64,000 nucleotides of DNA, taken from contig CM068543.1 in assembly GCA_035048495.1 (NCBI GenBank), forward strand, positions 26,649,751 through 26,713,750, written 5' to 3'. The stretch is from Euptelea pleiosperma. Its lineage: Eukaryota > Streptophyta > Magnoliopsida > Ranunculales > Eupteleaceae. Under the pieces are notes generated by a model. That model saw nothing but the letters and a program-made list of their open reading frames with translations. It searched no databases and was not told the origin of the DNA. Both the position numbers and the translations under genes were made by a program. Each line of letters opens with the position of its first letter. Position 1 is the stretch's first letter. Of this stretch, positions 1-10,200 are shown piece by piece.

Positions 1-560
1 ATTATTTACAATCTCCCCATTTGGCAATTCCGTGACAAAAAAAAATATTTAATCATATAGAAGGTAAACAAAAATAGAATTACAATCCCATTCTCTTACA
101 TAATTCACTCACTATCTCACAATCTCTCGGAGATAACAGACAGATAATAGAATATAAGCTTTTGATCTGTTCATTGCATATTCTGCCAATAAAACATACC
201 ATGTACTATCATCGATAGAAATAAATAAAACAATTAAACATTGCAGTGAGATAATTATGCACATTACAAGTTAAGAAAATTGAAAAAATAATACAAATAA
301 TTTTTCTCCCCTATCTCATGCATCCACTTGTTTACCTCTATAATTTTTCTCTTCCCCTTTTTATCACAGAATGACAAAGGTACAGAAATATAAGTAGATA
401 AATAGCATGCATTGGATATTATCATGAAACACAACTGCATTAAAAATATATAACAAAATACAGACAGAACCATGTCATATAATAAGAGAATAAGGTTTAT
501 ACTCTAGTACAAATCAGCAAGAAAATAATACAGAGTACGACCACAAAACAAATGAGTTTA
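1..560. repeat. Dispersed repeat, left-truncated by the window edge
   Basis: This AT-rich non-coding stretch recurs nearly unchanged at about 9655-10200 and more divergently at about 8040-8560. Shared landmarks are a run beginning AATCTCCCC, the phrase ATCATATAGAAGGTAAAC and the phrase CTCACTATCTCACAATCT. It is the left part of a tandem duplication whose second copy starts near 9655. I see no gene in it. It probably derives from an LTR retrotransposon, but no termini can be fixed. Confidence 0.6.
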
Positions 561-845
561 TTTGTGTACAATGATCTCAAAGAAAAATAAATGCAGATAA
601 CTCAAGCAAAGTCTCTCTTTACGAGACTAAGAAGATGGTCATGTACCATCATGCTGGTCTGGAGTAGGAAATGATGGATGCTGACCAAATCCCATTAAGG
701 TGAACTGATGCTCCATGTATCGTTGCATGTCTGTGAGTGTGCCGGTCATCCGATCAAAATAGGCATCCTGTCTCTCCTCCAATCGACGAAAGCTCTAAGA
801 CATCCACTCCTCATGCGACCTGAGCCGTTGATTAAATCCAATCAT

Positions 846-1427
846 CTAATAATTAAGAGACTCTAATGTATAAGGCGCACGCATCTCGAGGGGCTGCTTG
901 TAAGGAGGCTGCGTCTCTAGAGGCTGCATCTCTGTATCTGCATGCTGTGCTCCCTGCTCTGTATCGTCTCTTAAGTCATCGTCAAAGATATCCTCGAAAC
1001 CAAGAGGAACATCAGTGACCCGACGGACCTGGGACATTCTCTTATGGATAGTTGAGGGCCCAATGAGTCCCATGGGTGCATACACATCCTCCGACTGTGA
1101 GAAAGGAACATCAAGATGTAGAAGAATAAAACTTACAAGAAGAGGAAAGGGAAGACATAGATGATTACCCAGATTGCTACCAGCTCTGGCCATGGCCCTA
1201 GACATGAATCTAGGGAGGTCAATGACAAAACCAGAACCAAGATGATATAGCAACTGAAGACGATCAATGTTCACCTGTGCCCCATGGCCAGGTGGATCAA
1301 TGTTGCACCTACAAATCAGGTGCAACAAGCGATAATCAGGTAAGAGAGATGTAAGTGGAATATACGATCTCCAATCTAAAGTCTGACCAGTGAGAGTCTC
1401 AATCAGGAGAACTCTGCCAATCGTCAA
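846..1427 (-). pseudogene. Fragment of a putative plant transposon protein (retroelement-associated), copy a
   Basis: A 193-residue minus-strand reading frame holds the pattern LDWRSYIPLTSLLPDYRLLH followed, after about 60 residues, by LCLPFPLLVSFILLHLDVPF. These resemble the 'putative plant transposon protein' domain often found in Ty3/Gypsy-like elements, where a short conserved core ends in an LPFPSL-type motif. The C-terminal third is acidic and then proline/glutamine rich, as is common in gag-linked tails. The segment is duplicated at 10666-11064, where a stop interrupts it. No protease, reverse transcriptase or integrase adjoins it, so this is a fragment. The family name is inferred from remembered motifs and is moderately sure. 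Confidence 0.5.
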
Positions 1428-1439
1428 CTCTTTAGACTA

Positions 1440-2175
1440 GACGCATAACCTTTTTTTTCCTTAGAGGCTCCCCACCAAAATTGATTTGTCAATTTATCCA
1501 TCTCAGAACAATTGCATTAATTAGGTCGGGATTGCCATGATCAATGATTTGATAAGAGTTGTTTTCCCCTCTCCAGATAGACATTTTGCACGTCATCCTG
1601 TGGTGAGCTGTTTGATACGATCAACACAACTATGAACCGCCTGAGATCGAGATTTCCCTACAAACAAGGGAGAGCCCAAGTATTTTTCAGAAATGCGCAT
1701 ATTTTTTTATCCGGGCAATAATAACAAGGGCTTTTCTTTGTCAACGATGAAGGTTTGGGCTGAATTGAATCCCTGATTTCTCAAAGTTAATTTGTTCCCT
1801 GGACATTTAGCAGAATTGACCCAAGAGATCACAGAGAGAACGTGCTTCCACTAGATTAGCACGGCAGAATAGCATACAGTCATCTGCAAAGAACAGGTGG
1901 GAAATAGGATGAAGTTGAAAGCGTGTCATGAAAAACATGGCAACAATTGATATTTTTACCCTTCTCAAGCTGTCAACATAATTGTAAACAGCGAACGTAG
2001 TACATGAATTAGTACCCTCATGAGTGAGACTGAAACAACGACCTCCACCACAAGTTCCATTCCATAATAAAATCTAGTGGTTAATATACATTGAATTAAT
2101 ATCTCCGGTTGATTCAGTACACACAATAGTGTCCGATTAACCTCAACCCACCAATGGTTCTAGACCTATGTTTCA
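1440..2175 (-). pseudogene. LINE (non-LTR) reverse-transcriptase remnant, copy a
   Basis: Read on the minus strand, about 1745-1930 encodes a block related to the plant LINE reverse-transcriptase catalytic region: an FADD core, then the arm reading INFEKSGIQF. The better-preserved twin is at 11375-11602. In this copy the frame is cut by a TAA stop inside the block. The flanks to 2175 match 11065-11815 and are non-coding. The element is dead, and neither a 5' end nor a poly-A tail can be placed. Confidence 0.55.
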
Positions 2176-2540
2176 GTACGGTCAGCACCCTCTGATCGTG
2201 TGCCACGTGGCTCGTATTGAGTGCTGTGACCGACTTCCATCACAACATCTTGTGACACATTGTTTTACTCACACTATTGCTGCCCTCGTCATAAGTTAAT
2301 TGTTCTTTTCAGACACAGCTCAGGCAATCATTAATATGGAACGAGACTCACGCTCTGGAATAAAACTTGGGTTGGAAATTCAGGTCCGTGTTTTTCGGCT
2401 ATTTTTGTTTTGTAAGGCAAGGTGAATAGTGAATAAGTTAAGGTAGGAGTGCCACCAAAAAAAAAAAAGACACGGGTGCCACTTTCCTTGTCGGGGGAAC
2501 GGAGAACATCTTGAAAGCACTCTGTGCTTGCATACAAATC
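2176..2540 (+). other. Upstream region of P450 copy 1
   Basis: No gene is seen here. From about 2330 the sequence matches the stretch upstream of copy 2 (about 13990-14190), including GAACGAGACTCACGCTCTGG, so the promoter-proximal region was duplicated with the gene. Copy 2 carries extra DNA (11816-13979) at the place corresponding to about 2176-2310. An A-run at 2457-2469 precedes the conserved part. Confidence 0.5.
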
Positions 2541-2543
2541 ACC

Positions 2544-2550
2544 TATAAGT
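2544..2550 (+). promoter_or_regulatory. TATA-like box of P450 copy 1
   Basis: TATAAGT lies about 75 bp before the start codon. It is followed by AGAGATGGGAGATGG, a leader shared by all four P450 copies. The corresponding boxes are at 14208 (copy 2), 23397 (copy 3) and a weaker TAAATAAG at 39061 (copy 4). Confidence 0.5.
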
Positions 2551-3755
2551 AGAGATGGGAGATGGAAGAGATCATATATTTAGTAGCATATTGTTAGTGA
2601 TTACCAATCACTTCTGGGATCACTATGCTTCTCTTTGTAGTCCTTGCAGGGCTCTGCTCGATAGCCTACCTCATAAGTTCATTGAGAGGGAAAGACCGGA
2701 ATAATGATCGATGGCTACCCGCAGGTCCTCCCGGGTTGCCCATTCTCGGTCACCTTCTCATGATGGGTGATCACCCTCACTGCAGCCTCCGTCAATTGGC
2801 CAAGAAATATGGTCCAATTATGTACATACGGCTCGGTCTTGTCCCAACCATTGTAGTCTCCACTCCTGAGGCAGCCGAGTTGTTCCTCAAGAAGCATGAC
2901 ATCAACTTTGCGACTCGACCCAAAGTCCAAGCTGCTGGGTACATGTCTTACAGAAGCAAGGGAATCGCCTTCTCCGAGTACGGCTCTTATTGGCGAAATA
3001 TTCGCAAATTGTGCACCATAGAGCTCCTTACCAACTCAAAGATTGATTCATTTCAGCTCATGAGGAGAAACGAGCTTGGTCGTCTTGTTAAGTTTCTTAG
3101 CGGAGCCGCGAAGACTCGAACAGTGGTCAATCTTAGCGCCGAAATTGGATTGCTTGTTGAAGAAATGACATACCGGATGACACTTGGTTGCGGCAAGGAC
3201 GGCAGGTTCAGCTTCAAACCGATCACCCAGGAGGGCTTGAAGTTGGCTGGAGCTTTCAACCTATCTGACTATATCCCATATATGGGGATACTTGACCTTC
3301 AGGCATGGTTTTGATAATGATGCTTAACTTATAATGGTTGTTATTACCACAATTTTATATTCGGCGAGTTGACTCGGAACTAGACTGAGTCAACCCAATT
3401 TGATTACATTTTTAATAGACTCAGGCTAGTGACTCAATTAGTAGATACGTACACATGCCCATAAAAAAAATTCGTAGCTACTTAATTAGTTTTCTTGTAA
3501 ACTAATAGTTTAAAACTCGGTCAGTTGACTCAGAACAGAGTCAAGACAATTTTATTAGATTTCCGGTAGACTCAGGCTAGTGACTCAATTAGTAGCTACA
3601 TGCCCATAAAAAGACATTTAGTAGCTTCTTTAGCTATTTATATAAAGGCAATACAATTGTTGAAGTGTGCCTTTATTTTCACATTTTGCCTCTTATTTCA
3701 TTTTTTTCCTTAAGTTCCGTGGTCATTTCTGACTTTTCGTTATCCTCTCCATCTT

Positions 3756-3880
3756 GAAGGTTCTTTGACATGGGCAGAATCGACTTTTCTAACTTCTTTC
3801 GCGTGTTACCCTCTCTATCTTGAAGGTTCTTTGACATGGGCAGCTTCGACTTTTCTAACTTCTTTCGCGTTTCTATGCCG
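3756..3880 (+). repeat. 63-65-bp tandem duplication inside the intron
   Basis: Two adjacent copies of a unit containing CTTGAAGGTTCTTTGACATG and ending in CTTCTTTCGCGT. The copy 2 intron has only one such unit (about 15905-15965), so the second arose after the genes duplicated, or was lost there. Confidence 0.7.
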
Positions 3881-3894
3881 AGTAGAACATTATT

Positions 3895-4262
3895 GGCCGG
3901 TGTTGGTCATGCTGACCAACCATAATATGAGTCACGTGGCACACTCTTAAACGACGCGGGCCATATGAATGTTTGGCCAATCCCTAAGTGGACCAACAAA
4001 CCAAAAATCAGCCTAATTAGGATTTTTTAAGTGTTGGATTGGAGTCGTTTTCATGGGTTGATTTTTAACCGTGGATTTTAAGAATTATTATCTATTATTT
4101 GGGGTACAAAGATCCACAGGTTTAAAATCACTAATCAGGCTAATTTTTGGTTTGTAGGTCCACTTAGGGATTGGCCAAACATCATACGGTTAGCATCCGC
4201 TAAGAGAATCCTCTAAGAGTGTGCCACATGGCTCATATTATGATCTGTCAGCAACTTTGCTG
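3895..4262. mobile_element. Fold-back MITE in the intron of P450 copy 1
   Basis: The two halves are inverted repeats. The left arm has TGTTTGGCCAATCCCTAAG and the right arm has CTTAGGGATTGGCCAAACA. Further out, CACGTGGCACACTCTTA on the left pairs with TAAGAGTGTGCCACATGG on the right. The centre has GGGTTGATTTTTAACC. It has no coding capacity. Relatives lie at 15985-16330, 24170-24360, 5185-5360, 19590-19960 and 59560-59780. No clear target-site duplication was found, so the superfamily is open; long arms hint at a Mutator-type MITE. Confidence 0.7.
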
Positions 4263-4334
4263 ATCAGGAAACCTTCTGAAGGTCCGTCTCAACCATAAGG
4301 CTAGTAAGGCGGTCGCCTTAGGCCCCAGGTGAGA

Positions 4335-4580
4335 GAAGGCCCCCTGCCCAAGTGAGAGAAGGCCCCATCCCGCAAACCACATGGATGTTTAGTCAACCCC
4401 TTGTTGGATATACAAACCAAAAATTAAATTTATTCGTTCTCTAGCCATATATTTTAGTACTTTTTAAGTTGATTCTAGCCATTGGATTCAAGCATAATAT
4501 TTTTTGGGTAGTAAATCCAATGGCTAGAAATCATCAGTCAAGCTGATTTTTAGTGTGTTTATCCACCAATAGGTACAATG
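4335..4580. mobile_element. Related fold-back repeat, second element in the intron
   Basis: It contains GGATGTTTAGTCAACCCC, then CAAACCAAAAATTAAATT, with the inverted counterpart AGCTGATTTTTAGTGTGTTTATCCACC near its right end. The centre has CCATTGGATTCAAGCATAAT and ATCCAATGGCTAG. Similar centres occur at 37040-37240, 38590-38830 and 41220-41440. It is non-coding. Confidence 0.5.
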
Positions 4581-5182
4581 GCTGTTATAGAAAAAAATAT
4601 TATTTTTTGTCCATTATCTGTAATAACATTTTCAAAATCCTTGCTGCCTCTAGGGACTAGCTCGCCACATGAAGGCTGTAAGCAAGGTTGTAGACGAATA
4701 CTTAGAGATGATCATCGAGGAGCATGTACAAGATGCTAAAGATGGAAAGGATCAGCAAAGGGACTTTATTGATGTAATGTTGTCCTTGGGGGAATCCAAT
4801 ACACATGACATGCAGCTGGATCGAACCAATATCAAGGCAATCATCTTGGACATGCTTGGGGGTGCAATGGACACATCAGCTACTGCAGTTGAGTGGGCCC
4901 TTTCGGAACTCATAAGGAATCCACGGGTGTTGAAACAGGTCCAAGAAGAATTAGAGTGTAGTTGGCATGGACCGGGTGGTAGAGGAGACTGATTTGGCGA
5001 AGTTAGATTACTTCAACATGGTGGTGAAGGAAAGCATGAGGCTCCATCCGACCAGCCCATTGATCGTCCTACATGAATCCAGGGAAGACATCATCATAAA
5101 CGGATACCATATACCCAAGAAGGCCAGGATCATTATCAAAATTCATCATGATCAATTTTTTTATAACCGAGTCTTTTATTAA

Positions 5183-5815
5183 TTTATTTGTAACCATGGA
5201 TTTTGATCCTTATGATCCAAAGGTTAACAATCAGTAATCAGGTTCATTTTTGTTACATAAGTCCATCTAGGGATGGTCCAACCATCCATACGGTCAGTAG
5301 CCTCTGGTAAGGTGACACGTGTCTCACATTGTGAGTCCATCATCAACTTTGATGATGGACTTCATCATCTAAATGCTTTTTGCCTTAGAGTTTAAGTACA
5401 ACTTCAAGATGCAATAATTACTTGCACAGTTGAGTTGATGAAATGCGAATGTATTGAATGACCAAAGAACCCTTATAAATTTCAAAAATTTCAAAAATCG
5501 GAATAGACAATTTTTTGTCAAAATAAAGGAACTTGAGGGCATATTAGGAATTTGAATTTATTTTTCCTTTTTAACATTGAATGAGCTACAGGGTGACGTG
5601 TGCTAGTAGGGTGACGTGTTCTTAAGCACCAAAAAGACCAAGCAAACCCTGTCAAGTAAATAAAATGAAAACAAGAAAAGAATAAAAAATAAGTGCATTT
5701 GTGGGATATTGGGGTTTAGCATGAGGCACACAATAAGCCCTTCGTGCGTTAATAAGTAGAATAGATGAAGATTATCTTGGATAATAAGATAGAATATCTT
5801 ATGTTTTGTATCGTA
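5183..5815. other. No gene; MITE-derived tail of copy 1, then unclassified DNA
   Basis: 5185-5360 is a half-copy of the intron fold-back family (GTAACCATGGATTTTGATCC, CCATCTAGGGATGGTCC, GTGACACGTGTCTCAC). The remainder to 5815 shows short direct repeats such as GGTGACGTGT twice near 5595-5620. I see no coding sequence. Confidence 0.45.
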
Positions 5816-6200
5816 CTAGTGGGTGGTCCGTGCCCATGGAATTCCCCAACAAAGCATTTGCCAAGATCGGGTGTGAGTGGCTGAGATACACCGTACTGTT
5901 GGGGGATAAGATCTCGGCTCTTCTTTATTGAAGCCTATAAGAGAGGGTGTAAGTGGGGAGACAACCGCTGTCACTTGTTATATAGACTAGTGGGTGCCCT
6001 GTGCCATCGAAACTCCTCGACAAAGAATTTGCCAAAATCAGGTGAGTGGCAGAGATCCATCTTTGTTGATGCTTATAAGAGGAGGTATAAGTAGGGAGAC
6101 AACCAATGTGTTTTGTTATATAAAATAGTAAATGGCGTACGCCCACAGTACTCTCCGACAAAAGCATTTGCAAAAATTGGGTGCCTTCGGCACTCAAACG
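5816..6200 (-). mobile_element. Head-to-tail array of very short Helitron-like units
   Basis: Read on the minus strand, unit 1 (5816-5986) starts TCTATATAACAAGTG and ends CTAG followed by T, as Helitrons do. Unit 2 starts directly next to it (its CTAG is at 5987-5990), with no spacer. A degenerate third unit follows from about 6125. Each holds the phrase AAGCATTTGCCAA or a variant, TTCTTTATTGAAGC or similar, and GGGAGACAACC. The pre-terminal hairpin is weak here (CCATGG core). The isolated relative at 12303-12452 is flanked by A and T exactly as a Helitron insertion should be. No protein is encoded; these would be non-autonomous. Confidence 0.55.
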
Positions 6201-6224
6201 ATATAACGGACTGGGCGTTACCGT

Positions 6225-6780
6225 TTTTCCATTGTAATGGCTGTTATAACGGATTGTAACGCACAGAGGGAGAAATGGGAAAATAACATAAATAACAAAA
6301 AATAACGGTGTTGAAATTTAAATTTTGAATAAATTGAGGTCAAATGAGGCGGATTGAGTGGCTAAAATCTAACCGTCCACATTAGATCGATGGATTTGAT
6401 CTCAACCACTCTTTATCTAACCGTCCACATTAGATGGATGGATAAGATAAGAGAATGCAACTGAGTTGTCTTGATATATGCGTGGGTGGCCCGTGCCCGC
6501 GGCACTTTTCGACAAAGTGTTTGTCAAAATCGGGTGGCAGTTAATCTCAGCCATCGATATGAAGCATAGTGGTGAAAAAAAACAATGGTTGGTTCTCTTT
6601 AGTCAGAAATATTTAGAAGGAAGGGGTGATTAGGTTATTTAAAAATTAATCTAACCTATCACAAGTTTACTGGTCAAGGTAAGGTAATAAACTCGCATGC
6701 CTTAGTTGATTGATAAAAATGATTATCACAACCGACTCAATTTTAATATACCTCCGTGGTATATTATCTTTTCGTCATAT
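6225..6780. other. No gene; fragment of the CCGTT fold-back family and Helitron-like debris
   Basis: 6225-6310 has the AACGG/CCGTT-rich text of the palindromic family found at 13270, 18893, 22690 and 37815. Two copies of TAACCGTCCACATTAGAT lie at about 6371 and 6418. A stretch at 6482-6535 again shows GGGTGGCCCGTGCCCGCGGC, like the Helitron-like ends. Nothing coding was recognised. Confidence 0.4.
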
Positions 6781-8040
6781 GGTCTAATCAATAGATTTAG
6801 CGGAACAACAATCAAACATCTACAAGACAAAGAGTTTTATCATGGAAACCTTAGCTAAGGAAAACCACGGGACCACGTCCAGATGGAAAGTATCACTAAC
6901 TAGAAAGTTAAACAAAACAAAGGTTACTTACACAGCACCGTTGGAAATGCAGCTTTCAACCTTAGCCAAAGGACTACTGCCGATGCGTCCACATCCTCTG
7001 AATCAACGTTACAAATCCACCCGTGCCCTCCCAACCAAGAAGCAATGTTTGCTCGTTCAGTTTGGTACTCCCCAAACCTACATTCGATCAGCCACTCTGA
7101 TCTTAATTCTCAACTCTCCATCCTTTGCTAAAGGTGAAGGATTCAGTACACCCTAAACTCTAAGTTGCTCAAATAGTGTTGAGTCGCACTGGTACTCTCA
7201 GACTACTAGGTCAAGTATCTATGTGGAAGACCTAAGCTGAGTAAGAAATTAAGCTTTTGGCTTTGATCTAGAAGAGAAAAGCTCACAAGATATTTATAAG
7301 AACTAAAGGATTTTTACTCTTCTAATGGACACTCTTGATAAATAAAACTTTCTTTTATGTATTCTAAAGTGTAGAAGTGTATTTTGTAAAGCCAGAGAGA
7401 AGTTATATTTATAGAATTCGTAGCCTAGAGTCTTTTAGAAAGTGGGAGAGTGAGAACTAGAATTTTGGATCTGAGAAAGACTCAATCCGTGTGAAGTCCA
7501 ATCGATTGTACTCTAGGTCCAATCGATTGGGCTAAGTCCAATCGATTAGGCTTTGGGTCTAATCGATTGGTCTTGTACGGATGAGTTTTTCCTTCATAAA
7601 TCCAATCGATTGTACATAGTCCAATCAATCGGACTTAAATAAGTTTATGTCCCGTAAGCTCCAATCGATTTAATATTGGTCTCCAATCAATTCGACTTTT
7701 ATTAAGTTATGTCTCGTAGACTCCAATCGATTTAACAGAGGTCACTAATCGATTGGCCCAAATAGTCTAATCGATTAGACTTTCCCAGAGTCAATAATAT
7801 TGACTTAGATTCGGGTTTGACCATTATATTTTATTCATTTAAACCTATTCCTATGGCCACTAAGTCACTTACCTTCCTAAGCGAGCATACACGATCCATA
7901 ACCGACAAAATTACAGTTACTCGGATGACTCCTGTTGTCAACGGTCTGATCCTTGCTGTCTCTGTCTTCGAGTCTTCACGTAGTCGACGAAGTATGCGTA
8001 CCACGACATCTTCACACTACACTGGTGCTCATAGGTAAGG
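6780..8040 (-). repeat. LTR-like non-coding region, probably minus strand
   Basis: A minus-strand TATA box (CTATAAATATAAC, about 7403-7415) is followed by a leader-like stretch, as in LTR promoters. The block has no convincing protein; the 104-residue frame at 6842-7156 matches nothing I know. The right end (about 7965-8040) with CGACGAAGTATGCGTACCACGA recurs at 9540-9570. The assignment as an LTR is an inference from layout. Confidence 0.35.
7497..7790. repeat. Cluster of CCAATCGATTGG-type palindromes
   Basis: About ten copies of a 10-12-bp motif centred on ATCGAT, most reading TCCAATCGATT or TCTAATCGATT, lie in about 290 bp, often followed by GG or AG and a pyrimidine run. Spacing is irregular (roughly 15-50 bp), so this is not a simple tandem repeat. 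Each core is self-complementary. Confidence 0.85.
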
Positions 8041-8560
8041 TTACATGAATGTTTTATGTCATACAGAATCTTTGCCAAACTAGAATATGAAAATATTCCT
8101 TACAATCTCCCCCTTTTACAATTCTGTAACAAAAAATATTTAATCATATAGAAGGTAAACAAAGAATATAAAAATACAATCCCATCCCTTTACACGATTC
8201 ACTCACTATCTCACAATCTCTCGGAGATAACAAACGGATATAAATAAACGCTTTGATCTGTTCCTTGCACATTCTGCCAACAAAATATACCATGTAATAT
8301 CATCGGCAGAAATATATATAAAATAATTAAGCATAGCAGTGAGATAATTATGCACATCATAGGTATAGAAATAGGTAAAATATTAAAACAATTTTACTCC
8401 CCATAAATTTCTCTCCTGTTGTCTCATGCATCTACTAGTTTACATCATATGATTTTCTTTCCTCATTTTTGTCACAGAATGACAAAGGTACAGAAAATAA
8501 ATAGATAAATAGCATGCATAATTATTTATCATGAATCACAAGTGCATCAGTGCAACATGA
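8040..8560. repeat. Diverged copy of the 1-560 / 9655-10200 repeat
   Basis: It shares the AATCTCCCCC start, ATCATATAGAAGGTAAAC and CTCACTATCTCACAATCT in the same order. With the stretch 7965-8040 it forms a direct repeat of 7965-8560 against 9525-10085. That pair could be two LTRs around 8560-9525, or an unrelated nested duplication. Confidence 0.6.
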
Positions 8561-9525
8561 TAACAAGTATAAAGACTAAAAGATAAGCATAACGTATAGT
8601 CTAAATACATTAATGGTTTAACTTTTGGTGAAACTATCTAACCAATCATAAATCTTTTTCAAATGAATTTTAAAATTTTAAATCATCTTTGAAAGATTTA
8701 AAACTCACAGAACTCAAATCAGATCAATCCGGATTAATTCGAATAAAAAGGTCAAATCTAAAGTTTGCTAAAATTTATGAAAAATCAAGTTAAATGCAAT
8801 GCATAATAATTTTAATGTGATTGGCACTAACAAATATCAAACCTATGATTTTAGACTTAACTACTCAGTTTAATCTTGAATAGTTCAAATGCAGTCAATA
8901 TAGGCCATTTATCAGAGCTAGTCAGTCAAACTAGTACACATTAGTCGAATTTTCAATTTCTTTCACTTAGGTGTATTGTGATCTGACTTTCCACTTCTTA
9001 TGGTACAAGACATATGTTAGTAAAAATCAAAATACTTTACTAAAAATCTGGAGCTATCCTGTATCCAATCATGAAATCCTCATTAGTGCTAATAGGTTCT
9101 CACTTAACTTTCTATTTTCAACTGTATTTGCCAATATGATTTCACATTACTTTTGTAGCAAACATGGCTATTTTTTTTACTCACTTGTTTTACTAGAATT
9201 TCAATTTTTAAGTTCTCATCTTTTGACACTTGGTCGGTTTGGTAGCTTTCATACTCGGTTGATATGGTATCCTCTGTAGCATTAAGTAATCAGATTTTTA
9301 TGAAGATTGAGGTCATACAGATTTTACCACATCCACTTGAGGTAGCTCTTTCTATGGAGAACTATCATACAGGGAGGCCAACAGTCGATTATATTGTAAT
9401 TTCAAATCAATTAAGGGTTGGAACACAACTAATTTGAAGTCATGAAAAGTAGAAGTTTATTCTTGATTCCCATAGAGTACTAGATTTATTATCTCAATCA
9501 ACCGTCTAATTTTTGTTGTCTCTAT
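8560..9525. other. No recognisable gene
   Basis: AT-rich DNA between two direct repeats. A 102-residue open frame at 8971-9279 is hydrophobic and aromatic-rich but has no motif I know, and is probably chance. If the flanking direct repeats are LTRs, this would be the interior of a short non-autonomous element; no primer-binding site was found. Confidence 0.35.
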
Positions 9526-9654
9526 TTTTTAATCTTTACGTAGTCGACGAAGTATGCGTACCACGATATCTTCAACACTACACTCGTGCTCGTAGGAACG
9601 GTTACATGAATATTTTATGTCACACAGAATCTTTGCCTAACTAAAATATGAAAA

Positions 9655-10200
9655 TATTATTTACAATCTCCCCCTTTGGCAATTCCATGACAAAAAAAAA
9701 AAATTAATCATATAGAAGGTAAACAAAAATAGAATTACAATCCCATTCTCTTACATGATTCACTCACTATCTCACAATCTTTCGGAGATAACAGACAGAT
9801 AATAGAATATAAGCTTTTGATCTGTTCACTGCATATTCTGCCAATAAAACATACCATGTACTATCATGGACAGAAATAAATAAAATAATTAAACATTGCA
9901 GTGAGATAATTATGCACATCACAAGTTAGGAAAATTGGAAAAATAATACAACAAATTTTTCCACTTGTTTAGCTCTATAATTTTTCTCTCTTCCTTTTTA
10001 TCATAGAATGACAAAGGTACAGAAATATAAGTAGATAAATAGCATGCATTGGATATTATCATAAAACACAAGTGCATTTAAAATATATAACAAAATACAG
10101 ACAGTACCATGTCATATAATAAGAGAATAAGGTTTATACTTTGGTACAAATCAGCAAGAAAATAATACAGAGTACGACCACAAAACAAATGAGTTTATCT
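9655..10200. repeat. Second copy of the 1-560 repeat, start of duplicated block I-b
   Basis: It matches 1-560 almost base for base apart from small indels. Block I-a (1-5180) and block I-b (9655-17290) then run in parallel through the transposon-protein fragment, the LINE remnant and the P450 gene. Confidence 0.7.

Larger units (their letters stand above)
3303..4653 (+). other. Intron of P450 copy 1, filled with repeats
   Basis: A 1351-bp intron between CAG/GC and TAG/GGA. It contains two diverged copies of a block with paired GACTCGGAAC/GAGTCAA motifs (about 3361-3470 and 3513-3620), a 63-65-bp tandem duplication, and two fold-back elements listed separately. The copy 2 intron has the same order of repeats, so they predate the duplication of copies 1 and 2. 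Confidence 0.75.
2625..5182 (+). pseudogene. Cytochrome P450 copy 1, CYP736A/CYP71AU-like, truncated pseudogene
   Basis: Exon 1 (2625-3302, 226 codons) is open and encodes a membrane anchor, a proline-rich hinge and the C-helix WRNIRK. The intron is 3303-4653, with donor GC and acceptor AG. Exon 2 starts at 4654 in frame and carries the I-helix core GGAMDTS. Near 4951-4957 two bases are missing relative to copy 2 (one AG of AGAG), which shifts the frame; the reading continues in another frame from about 4967 through the K-helix KESMR. Homology stops near 5138, after KKARIII. What follows is unrelated and resembles the fold-back repeat seen in the introns. The PERF region and the heme-binding cysteine loop are therefore absent. 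Copies 3 and 4 also have an upstream ATG giving six more residues; here a 2-bp difference puts a TGA in that frame. No functional P450 can be made. Confidence 0.9.

Noticed and set aside
2715..2930. 71-residue minus-strand frame inside P450 exon 1 (also 14385-14600)
   Set aside because: It is the antisense of a conserved coding exon and appears in both copies only because the exon is conserved.
3303..3320. Copies 1-4 read as intronless truncated 229-236-residue proteins
   Set aside because: The downstream exon continues the family exactly in frame in all copies, so the stop after AWF lies in an intron.
8971..9279. 102-residue hydrophobic frame as a membrane protein
   Set aside because: T-rich DNA gives phenylalanine- and leucine-rich frames by chance; no family motif, no promoter or partner was seen.
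8040..10085. Short LTR element with LTRs 7965-8560 and 9525-10085
   Set aside because: The direct repeats are clear, but no TG...CA ends, primer site or target duplication could be placed, and the same repeat at position 1 suggests wider duplication; left as repeats.
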